Part shown: in pieces, positions 1-6,547 of the stretch | Numbering within the stretch: position 1 is the first letter of the stretch | Layout of the letters: the number at the start of each line of letters is the position of its first letter | Assembly (NCBI GenBank): GCA_016786525.1 | Contig: JAEUVW010000247.1 | Location: 1 to 17,141 of the forward strand | Reading direction: 5' to 3' | Origin: Chitinophagaceae bacterium | Lineage (GTDB): Bacteria; Bacteroidota; Bacteroidia; Chitinophagales; Chitinophagaceae | Length of the DNA: 17,141 nucleotides | The notes under the pieces: model-generated | The model's input: only the letters and a program-made list of their open reading frames with translations | Database searches by the model: none | Told to the model about the DNA's origin: nothing | Program-made: the position numbers and the translations under genes

Positions 1-1098
1 GAAGAAGAACTGGAAGCCAATATGGATCAGCGGGTACGGTATTATGTGGCACAGGCCGGTTCCCAGGAGCGCCTGGAGCAATACCTGGGTAAAACCATTT
101 ACCAGATGAAAGACGAAACCCGTGATATGGTGCGGGAGCAGATGGTAGCCGACAGGATGAAAGGACAGATCTTCTCAGGGGTAAAGATCACGCCTGTGGA
201 AGTGAAAAAATACTTCGATAAAATACCGGCCGACAGTCTTCCCTTCCTGCCCGCATCTGTGGAGATCGGGCAGATCGTCATCGAGCCACCGGTAAGCCCG
301 GAGCTGGATAACTATGCGCGCACCAAGCTCGAAGACATACGCAAGCAGATCAAAGACGAAGGAAAAAGCTTTGAGACCATGGCCGGCCTCTACAGCACAG
401 ATCCCGGCAGCCGCGACCAGGGCGGAGACCTGGGTTGGGTAGAACGCGGGCAGATGGTACCGGAATTTGAAAAAGCATATTTACGCCTGCAGGTAGGGGA
501 AGTTTCCCAGCTCGTCAAGACCGAATATGGTTATCACATCCTGCAGGTAGTAGCCCGCAAGAATGATAAAGTACACGTGCGTCATATCCTGATCCGTCCC
601 GAGCGGAGTACAGCCGATTTTAAAGCAGCCATGATCAAACTGGACAGCGTGCGTGCGGAGCTGATCAGCGGTAAAATAACCTTCCAGCTGGCCGTGGGTA
701 AATACAGTACCGACAAGAGCAGCAAAATGACCGGGGGCATGGTCTCCGATCAGCGTACCGGTAGTTCAAAACTGCAGATCAAAGACCTGGACCCGGCAAT
801 GATGCTGGCGATAGACAGCCTCCGGCCCGGCAGCTTTTCTCAGCCGCAGATTTACAACAACCCGCAAACCGGAGAAAAATCCTGCCGCATCATCTATCTG
901 AAGGGCCGCACAGAGCCACATAAAGCCAACCTGGTAGACGACTACAACAGCATACAGGAAGTGGCGCTGCGGCAAAAACAACTCGATCACCAGAATGCCT
1001 GGCTGCAGGAAAAGCTGCCCAGCTTCTATCTTAAGATCGATAAAGATTACCAGGATTGCCCAGAGCTGATGCCCTGGATCGCTGCGCTGAAGAAGTAA
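1..1098 (+). CDS. SurA-like periplasmic peptidyl-prolyl cis-trans isomerase/chaperone (5' end cut by window)
   Basis: The reading frame is open from base 1, so the gene begins upstream; the first ATG at 22 is internal and only the C-terminal 365 codons are visible. The N-terminal part visible here (SQERLEQYLGKTIYQ and the helical stretch after it) matches the SurA N-domain of Bacteroidota homologues. Two parvulin (PpiC) domains follow. The first, at about residues 78-180 counted from the ATG at 22, contains YSTDPGSRDQGGDLGWVERG and YGYHILQV. The second runs from about 185 to 297 and begins with VHVRHILI. The family isomerises prolyl bonds and escorts outer-membrane proteins through the periplasm. 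The stop codon at 1096-1098 directly abuts the stop of the convergent receptor gene, leaving no room for a terminator between them. The family call is firm; one-to-one equivalence with E. coli SurA is not established. Confidence 0.9.
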   Translation, partial: EEELEANMDQRVRYYVAQAGSQERLEQYLGKTIYQMKDETRDMVREQMVADRMKGQIFSGVKITPVEVKKYFDKIPADSLPFLPASVEIGQIVIEPPVSPELDNYARTKLEDIRKQIKDEGKSFETMAGLYSTDPGSRDQGGDLGWVERGQMVPEFEKAYLRLQVGEVSQLVKTEYGYHILQVVARKNDKVHVRHILIRPERSTADFKAAMIKLDSVRAELISGKITFQLAVGKYSTDKSSKMTGGMVSDQRTGSSKLQIKDLDPAMMLAIDSLRPGSFSQPQIYNNPQTGEKSCRIIYLKGRTEPHKANLVDDYNSIQEVALRQKQLDHQNAWLQEKLPSFYLKIDKDYQDCPELMPWIAALKK

Positions 1099-3033
1099 TC
1101 AGAAAGCAGCACTCAGACCTAAGGCCCAGTTGCGCCCCGGCATAGGCCGCATGTTCACGACCTGGTAGGGTCGGTCCCAGATGTTATTGACGGAAAGGGA
1201 TATGGTACAATCCGGTTTCCTGAACGGCAGGCGATACTGTACATAGATATTTCCCGTTTCATAAGGCAGCAGGTACTGCGATTCATCCGTAGTGATGAAC
1301 CGGTAGCCCGTGTAGGTATGGTTGTAGCTGATGTAGCAGTGACGATAGCCCAGTCCCAGATTAGCCTGCCCGTTGTACCGGGGTGAATACGGGATCTGTT
1401 TGCCGATACTGCCATCGCCGGGTATATAACTCTGTTCCGTGGTAGCCAGTACAAAAGAAGTATTCACCCCCGCCGATATTTTCCAGGGGCCGGTTTTCCA
1501 GAGCAGGGAATTGAACGTTTCTATACCCCGGGAGTGTACCCGGGCAATATTATGCGGTGTCCAGATTGAACCGCCGAACCACAATATCCAATCCTGCACC
1601 TGGCGGTTGAACAGGCTCAGGTCATGCTGCAGCAGAAGATTTCCCCATGCATATTTAAGTTCATACCCTGCGTCCTGGCTCCAGCCCTGCTCCGGCTTCA
1701 GGGAAGGATTGCCGCCGGGCTGGTAATACCACTCATTCAGCGTAGGAGCCCGGTAGCTGCGCTGTACATTGGCCCGCACCTGCAAAAAGGAAAACAGCCT
1801 GTAGGATGCATTCAGGCCCGGCAGGAATACAGTCGTTTTGTTGATCTGTTCCAGGCGGCTGTTGGCGGCTATTTTGAGGCGTCCTTCAAAAGCCCTGTAT
1901 GTATACCCCGCAGCTAAGGCGAGCTTGTTTTGAAAACGAAAAACGGAATCGTTTTGGGGTTTCGTCCAGGATATGTTTACGGGGGTAAACAATATCAGTT
2001 CATGGTGTATTGTACTGTATTGCCAGCCCGCTTCCCCGTAGAACTGGGACGTATGGTTGGCGGCAGACAGGCTGATGGCACTGTCGCGGTATTGCATGCG
2101 GTCCAGCAGTAAAGCAGTCTTGCCGTACAGCCTGCTGTTTTTCCCCGCAGCATGGCTGATCTCTGCCAGCACGCGTGCAGACCGGTCGTCATGTTTTTTG
2201 ACAGAAAACTGTTCAAACAATGCCGCGGGTATTTCCCGTTCAAAAGACTGGTACCAGATGTCCAGGTAGACTTGTGTCCTGCTGCCCGGGTGATACGCCA
2301 GGTTCAGCATACCCTCATACCCGTTCAGCCGGGCATTGGACAGCTTACGCAGCGCTCCGTTCTGGTCCGTATAGTCAAAATTATTTTTGGCCGACTGGCC
2401 CTGCAGGCGCAGTGCGGCGGAAAATTTCCGGCTATGGTACCGTTCCTGCACCGCAAGTTTGTAGCGGGAGAAACTGGCGGCTTCCGTATGCACCGCAAGG
2501 GTGTTGCTTTTCCCGGTATCGGGCCTGTCGCTATGGTTGTCCAATACCAGCGCCGCCCCTACATTGCCGCTGCCCAGCAAAGCAGAAGAGCCGCCATAGG
2601 CTATCTGTACCCGGTCAAAGTTCTGCACCTGGAGCAGGGATACATCCGCCATGCCCAAAGAGGCATTGTTGAGGGGTACACCGTTCCACAGTACCTGGGA
2701 CTGGGCTGCGGAAGAGCCCCTGAAATTCAGCGTAGCCAGGCTGTTGATGCCATAGGATTTGATGAACACCGGCATTTGCTGGGCCAGCAGCTGACCCAGG
2801 TTTTGCTGGGCATATTGCTGCAGCAACTGGGAGTCTACAGCGACAACCTTCATACCCGGGCCAAAGGTGTGGATACGCTCTGCCGTATTCTGGCTCCTGC
2901 GTTCTTTCCGGTGCTGGACACGCACTTCACGCAGCGATTTTTCCTGCCCCCGGGCACCGGGCGTATAAAAGAAAAATAGCAGGGCCAGACAGCCTGCTAT
3001 AGTAGGGTTGATATGTTTGCGGAAAATAGCCAA
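1099..3033 (-). CDS. btuB: BtuB-like TonB-dependent outer-membrane cobalamin receptor
   Basis: The 644-residue product has a signal peptide (hydrophobic core at about residues 12-24, cleavage near GARG-Q30), a possible TonB box (SLREVRV, 33-39) and a plug domain (about 60-165) with the typical RGSSAAQSQVLWNGVPLNN stretch. A beta-barrel rich in alternating aromatic residues follows and ends in a terminal Phe. There is no N-terminal carboxypeptidase-like extension, as in BtuB rather than SusC receptors. The substrate is inferred from context: it is the last gene of a cobalamin-riboswitch operon and follows a BtuG-like gene. The start is TTG at 3033-3031, immediately after the TGA of the upstream gene and in the same frame. 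The next in-frame ATG is codon 61, beyond the signal peptide, so a non-ATG start is required. The receptor would carry B12 into the periplasm using TonB energy. Confidence 0.88.
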   Translation of the reverse strand: MAIFRKHINPTIAGCLALLFFFYTPGARGQEKSLREVRVQHRKERRSQNTAERIHTFGPGMKVVAVDSQLLQQYAQQNLGQLLAQQMPVFIKSYGINSLATLNFRGSSAAQSQVLWNGVPLNNASLGMADVSLLQVQNFDRVQIAYGGSSALLGSGNVGAALVLDNHSDRPDTGKSNTLAVHTEAASFSRYKLAVQERYHSRKFSAALRLQGQSAKNNFDYTDQNGALRKLSNARLNGYEGMLNLAYHPGSRTQVYLDIWYQSFEREIPAALFEQFSVKKHDDRSARVLAEISHAAGKNSRLYGKTALLLDRMQYRDSAISLSAANHTSQFYGEAGWQYSTIHHELILFTPVNISWTKPQNDSVFRFQNKLALAAGYTYRAFEGRLKIAANSRLEQINKTTVFLPGLNASYRLFSFLQVRANVQRSYRAPTLNEWYYQPGGNPSLKPEQGWSQDAGYELKYAWGNLLLQHDLSLFNRQVQDWILWFGGSIWTPHNIARVHSRGIETFNSLLWKTGPWKISAGVNTSFVLATTEQSYIPGDGSIGKQIPYSPRYNGQANLGLGYRHCYISYNHTYTGYRFITTDESQYLLPYETGNIYVQYRLPFRKPDCTISLSVNNIWDRPYQVVNMRPMPGRNWALGLSAAF

Positions 3034-4113
3034 TCAATCAAAATAAAATGCACCGACACCCAGGCCGGTATTGAATTCTTTTTTCAGTTCGCCTTGTGCT
3101 GTGTACACGCTTACGGTCCCTTTCTGGACAAAGCCTTTCGGGTCTCCGACAAAGATATCGCCGCTATGAGGGTCGATACCCAGACCCCAGAAATACTGGT
3201 TAGCCTTACAGGTGATGAAAGCAACAGCAGGCAATCCGGTGCTGCCTATGGGCATACGGTACACGCCATTATTGAGGCTACCGCCTGAGTAGTTGACCTC
3301 GAGGAAATACAGGGAGTCTGCCTGCCTGTTGAAGCAGGGCTTGATGGCTTCTACCCCGGCCGGGAAGGAAAAGGAGCGGATGAGCTTTTCCCCTGCGGCA
3401 TTGATGCGGTTCAGTGTGGTGTTTTTCTTCTTATAGGCATTGCCGGCCATCACCCATAAGGTACCTTCTTTGTCTTTTACAATACTCTGGGGGGCATAGC
3501 CTGCGAGTTGGATACTGTCCGTAATCTGGTCGGATTGTGTATCGATCCGGTAGAGCTTATTGCAGGCCGTATCCCAGCAGCATACATAGGCGGTGCTGCC
3601 CTCTGTCAATATACCTTCGACGTTGGTATAAGGCATATCAATCGTTTTCTCTATCGTGTAATCGGCAGTATTGAGCACATACAGTTTGTTGCTGAACAGG
3701 GAGCCGACATAGGCTTTTTGCCCGCTGACTTTGGTGAAGTAGCGCGGTTTGGGAATATTGATGCTGCGTTCCTGCTTCCAGCTAGCCCGGTTGATGACGC
3801 TGATCTTATCGGAATTGTTGACGCAAAGCACGTATTGCTCACCCTGCCTGCTCACGCTTTGAAAGACATCGCCCAGGTCCGATCCGTTTGCTGTTTTGAA
3901 TACGTCGTTGAATATGCTGTCGCTGGAGGGGTAGTACACACTGAGTTCCGCATTGCCATTGCCCAGGCTGCCTTCGCAGACAAGGAGCACACGCCCAGTT
4001 GTGCCATTCGGCAGTACAGGTTTGCCCGGCTCCGGCTTGTCCTTTTTGCAGGAAGCCAGCAGCAGCAATGCGCACAGCAGCCAATTTATATTTTGGCGCA
4101 CTTCCCGATCCAT
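3034..4113 (-). CDS. btuG: BtuG-like surface lipoprotein, YncE/DUF5074-type beta-propeller
   Basis: The 359-residue product begins with a lipoprotein signal: a hydrophobic run followed by lipobox L19-A20-S21-C22 and then KKDKPEPGK, suiting an outer-membrane lipoprotein. The rest is a series of about 45-residue propeller blades (for example SVINRASWKQERSINIPKPR, LYVLNTADYTIEKTIDMPYT, LYRIDTQSDQITDSIQL). The early segment NGNAELSVYYPSSDSIFNDV and the LGDVFQSV motif are typical of the DUF5074 family. Bacteroides BtuG, a member of this family, is a surface propeller that binds B12 very tightly and caps BtuB. Here the gene directly precedes the BtuB-like receptor, which supports the same role. Its start overlaps the upstream gene by 28 nt, implying coupled translation. 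Cobalamin binding is inferred from family and context. Confidence 0.85.
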   Translation of the reverse strand: MDREVRQNINWLLCALLLLASCKKDKPEPGKPVLPNGTTGRVLLVCEGSLGNGNAELSVYYPSSDSIFNDVFKTANGSDLGDVFQSVSRQGEQYVLCVNNSDKISVINRASWKQERSINIPKPRYFTKVSGQKAYVGSLFSNKLYVLNTADYTIEKTIDMPYTNVEGILTEGSTAYVCCWDTACNKLYRIDTQSDQITDSIQLAGYAPQSIVKDKEGTLWVMAGNAYKKKNTTLNRINAAGEKLIRSFSFPAGVEAIKPCFNRQADSLYFLEVNYSGGSLNNGVYRMPIGSTGLPAVAFITCKANQYFWGLGIDPHSGDIFVGDPKGFVQKGTVSVYTAQGELKKEFNTGLGVGAFYFD

Positions 4114-5084
4114 TGTATACCTGTTGTTTCAATGATGCCCACAAGGTACAGACCGCTGTGCAGGCTGCTGAGCGGGATGGTATTTTTTACCTGTGCGCCT
4201 TGCCGGATGATCACTTTCCCGCTCAGGTCGCAGAGGACCAGTGTAGCGGAGGGTGCAACAGCAGGAAGCGTTACATATACTTCTTCAGAGGCGGGGTTGG
4301 GATAAATACGTGCGGCTGTACTTTCTGCAGCCGGTATGGCCGTTCCGGTCATATGCAGGGCTGCCACAGCGTCCAGGTCGAATCCGCCCGTGCCGAACGC
4401 AGTAGGGTAGGGGTCGTTGATCCGTTGCCCCAGCTGGTCTTTGGAGCCCACACTGCCCACAGAGCCGATCACATCGATGATACGGATGTGTGTGATGTGG
4501 TCTATATCCAGGCCCTCTGTTCCTTTCAGTTCCTCCAGGTCGAAGGGTGTGCCGTATTGGGAAAGGTATTTGCCTGCCAGGTTATTCACCAGGCGGGCAT
4601 TCATATAATCTCCGGCTCCCCTGATCTGTGTGGCAGTGGGTGTATTGGATGTGGCCGGGAAACGGAAAAAATGTTCCCCGTCGGAGCTGACCTCCACGAA
4701 GGCAAGCTCCATAAAAGCTTCTTCTTTATCGGCCGGGTTTTGAAATGCATTTTCAAAAACGGCAAAATCAGGTCCTGCCCCATTGTACAAAGCCTGTACA
4801 AAAGAGACCGTAGCCACGCCGCTGTCGCCCAGGCTGACGACCTCCCCGTTGGCCATACCCAGCGCACTGGTCCCGTCGCCCAGGGTGGTATAGCCCAGGG
4901 AAGGGTTTTCGATATGCTGCAGGCCCCGATGGAGGGTACAGGAAGAAGCCCAGGCTTTGATCTCCGGGCTTCCTTTATGAATGGCTGTACTGCCCACCAG
5001 GCCTGCCTGCGGCGCAAATTGTGCGGATGCTGCAGAGCAGCACAGACCGGTAAGCAGCAGGGTGGGAAGAAAAAATTTCATCAT
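4086..5084 (-). CDS. T9SS-secreted cell-surface protein of the cobalamin operon, function unknown
   Basis: The 332-residue protein has an Sec signal peptide (about 1-21, cleavage before Q22) and a type A T9SS C-terminal sorting domain (about 258-332, beginning IYPNPASEEVYV). This means export through the outer membrane and anchoring or release at the surface. The central domain (about 25-250) carries LGDGTSALGMANGEVVSLGD, GPDFAVFENAF, FMELAFVEVSSDG and FGTGGFDLDAVA. I recognise this as a family usually annotated only as 'cell surface protein' and recurrent in Bacteroidota B12 loci; I know of no proven activity. ATG codons lie at 5084 and 5081, 4 nt after the stop of the DUF4465 gene, and the 3' end overlaps the btuG-like gene, so it is the second gene of the operon. 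A role in B12 capture is inferred from position only. Confidence 0.8.
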   Translation of the reverse strand: MMKFFLPTLLLTGLCCSAASAQFAPQAGLVGSTAIHKGSPEIKAWASSCTLHRGLQHIENPSLGYTTLGDGTSALGMANGEVVSLGDSGVATVSFVQALYNGAGPDFAVFENAFQNPADKEEAFMELAFVEVSSDGEHFFRFPATSNTPTATQIRGAGDYMNARLVNNLAGKYLSQYGTPFDLEELKGTEGLDIDHITHIRIIDVIGSVGSVGSKDQLGQRINDPYPTAFGTGGFDLDAVAALHMTGTAIPAAESTAARIYPNPASEEVYVTLPAVAPSATLVLCDLSGKVIIRQGAQVKNTIPLSSLHSGLYLVGIIETTGIQWIGKCAKI

Positions 5085-5088
5085 GGGT

Positions 5089-6069
5089 TTATTGTTTGAT
5101 AAACTTTGTGGTGCTGACCTGGCTGCCGTTGCGGAACGTCAGTACATAAGTCGCCGGGGCAAGAGCGCTGGTATTGATCTCCAGTTTTTGATTGTTCATC
5201 TCGTAGCTTGCGATCATGCGGCCTGTAAGGTCGGAAACACTAACCAATTGTGTCGCTGCCAGGGCGGACTCTACAAAAATAACGTTGTTTGCCGGGTTAG
5301 GGTATACTTTCAGATCTGCCTTTGCCGTAACATCTTTTACAGAAACGCTGGTTTCGTTGGTGATGAAGTTATCCATACAGAAATACAAGGGCGTATTGAT
5401 AAAGCCAAATGCCGTATCTGAAGAGCTGAGCCGCAGGTACAGGCTGTCTGCTTTGCCCAGTTTGTTCAGGTCTACCCATTGCCAGTCGCGGATGATGTAG
5501 TTTTTGGTGGTGTCGGTAAAGCGGAAATCGGCCAGGTAAAAGCTTACGGAATCTTTGCTCAGGGTGTCCCTGCGGATGCCAAACACATCCAGGCGGAAGA
5601 AGTCGCTGTCGGAAGCACTGAATTTTTTGGCAAATCCGTCGCCATCCCGCATGCTGTTGTAGGCGTAAGTGCTGTTGGTAATGTAGAAGCCGTTGACCGG
5701 CTTACCGCTGGCAGCCCCGGTCAGGCGGATGATGTTTTCCATTCCTGTAGCCACTACATATTGTTCTGAACCGGCAAAGCCTTTAGCCGTTTTTGCCGAA
5801 TACTGGTTCATAAACCCGCTGGTGACACTGTCTGTCATATTGGAATAGGCAAAGCCATAGTCCCAGTACTCATAGCCGAAGGAGGTATCGTAAACGCAGG
5901 GGAAATAAGCCAGGCCACCGGAAAACCCCACATCTTCACCCAGTTTTGTGTAATTGATATAGGCCGTATCGGTTTTGGGTAATTTGGGGCTTTCAAAGTC
6001 TGCAACAGTTTGTGCCTGGGTTGTGATACAGCCCAGGAGTACGGAAAAGGAAAGTAAAAATTTGCGCAT
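5089..6069 (-). CDS. btuH: DUF4465 protein with T9SS sorting domain, BtuH-like cobalamin-binding candidate
   Basis: I place the start at the ATG at 6069 (MRKFLLSFS...). The longer frame to 6102 adds 11 residues before a complete signal peptide and is unlikely. The resulting 326-residue protein has a signal peptide (about 1-19, TTQAQ), a DUF4465 domain (about 20-240) with FSGGLAYFPCVYDTSF, DWQWVDLNKLGKADSLYLRL and LYFCMDNF, and a T9SS type A sorting domain (about 250-326, VYPNPANNV, ending KFIKQ). DUF4465 proteins of gut Bacteroides include BtuH, a surface lipoprotein that binds B12. This copy uses T9SS export rather than an obvious lipobox. It is the first gene behind the cobalamin riboswitch, with a leader of roughly 110 nt between aptamer and start codon. 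No Shine-Dalgarno sequence is visible. Ligand binding is inferred. Confidence 0.82.
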   Translation of the reverse strand: MRKFLLSFSVLLGCITTQAQTVADFESPKLPKTDTAYINYTKLGEDVGFSGGLAYFPCVYDTSFGYEYWDYGFAYSNMTDSVTSGFMNQYSAKTAKGFAGSEQYVVATGMENIIRLTGAASGKPVNGFYITNSTYAYNSMRDGDGFAKKFSASDSDFFRLDVFGIRRDTLSKDSVSFYLADFRFTDTTKNYIIRDWQWVDLNKLGKADSLYLRLSSSDTAFGFINTPLYFCMDNFITNETSVSVKDVTAKADLKVYPNPANNVIFVESALAATQLVSVSDLTGRMIASYEMNNQKLEINTSALAPATYVLTFRNGSQVSTTKFIKQ

Positions 6070-6179
6070 GGCGTTTGTGTATTTAAAAAGTATAAAAAAC
6101 AACTGGTAAACTGCGCGGCAGGAAAAGAATACAGGAGGGAACAGGCATGCTCTGCCCGCATAGGCGGAAGGATGGCCGT

Positions 6180-6378
6180 ATCACCTGTGCTTAACATCCC
6201 GAAGCAGTGATTGGTCGCCTGGTAGGTCTTCTGACTTATTCCTGCTTTTTGCGCCTTCCCATCCTGAGCGGATAGTGGCTGATGCAAAAAGCATACTCTG
6301 GAACTTACAGCATCGGGTAATGTCCGGGATTTGCACCTGGTTCCCTTTTAATCCCGCCCGGAGGCGGGAACCTAAGCG
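6180..6378 (-). promoter_or_regulatory. Cobalamin riboswitch controlling the B12-uptake operon
   Basis: On the minus strand, from 6375 downward, the sequence shows the conserved cobalamin-aptamer order. First comes GGTTCCCGCC and GGGATTAAAAGGGAACCAGG, then GGTGCAAATCCCGG, then GCTGTAAG. These are followed by GATGGGAAGGCGC and the B12 box AGTCAGAAGACCTACC (6236-6221). A final hairpin (6211-6180) has two 5-bp segments, ATCAC/GTGAT and TGCTT/AAGCA, around loop CGGGATGTT and corresponds to the P13 position. Such elements bind adenosyl- or methylcobalamin and shut off the downstream gene. No intrinsic terminator is obvious between 6180 and the ATG at 6069, so translational control through the kissing loop is my inference. 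The outer boundaries are approximate. Confidence 0.93.
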
Positions 6379-6382
6379 GCTG

Positions 6383-6390
6383 CAAACCTA
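6383..6390 (-). promoter_or_regulatory. Candidate -7 element of the B12 operon promoter
   Basis: On the minus strand 6390-6383 reads TAGGTTTG, an exact match to the Bacteroidota -7 consensus TAnnTTTG. It sits a few bases upstream of the first riboswitch helix, so transcription would begin at about 6377, the expected position for an intact aptamer. No convincing -33 TTTG was found at the usual distance, so the call rests on the -7 match and position. Confidence 0.5.
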
Positions 6391-6511
6391 CATCATTTTT
6401 TCTTGCCGGAGCACATTTGCGCCATCAGAGATAAAAAACGGTTATTTGAGCAGCGTTTTCAGACCTGGTTTTGTTAAGAATAATTTAGAGGATAGGCGCA
6501 CACATATTGTT

Positions 6512-6519
6512 TAGTTTTG
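6512..6519 (+). promoter_or_regulatory. Candidate -7 element for the caspase-like protein gene
   Basis: TAGTTTTG is an exact TAnnTTTG match located 28 nt before the ATG at 6548, giving a predicted leader of about 20 nt. A -33 box is not clear. With the minus-strand element at 6383-6390 it makes 6070-6547 a divergent regulatory region. Apart from the riboswitch and the two promoter elements I see nothing else in that gene-free stretch. Confidence 0.5.
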
Positions 6520-6547
6520 CAGAAGTTGTTGTATATAAATTAACTCT

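Noticed and set aside
1060..1077. Possible terminator hairpin for the receptor gene (CCAGGGC/GCTCTGG on the minus strand)
   Set aside because: It lies inside the SurA-like coding sequence, contains a wobble pair and has no T-run after it.
3999..5099. 366-codon plus-strand frame opposite the T9SS surface protein
   Set aside because: Its translation is cysteine- and glycine-rich with no family resemblance; the minus-strand frame has a signal peptide and a T9SS domain. The same reasoning removes the frames at 2152-2979, 3508-4305 and 7430-8485.
6070..6102. Longer N-terminus for the DUF4465 protein from the ATG at 6102
   Set aside because: It would add 11 residues in front of a complete signal peptide; the ATG at 6069 gives a standard one.
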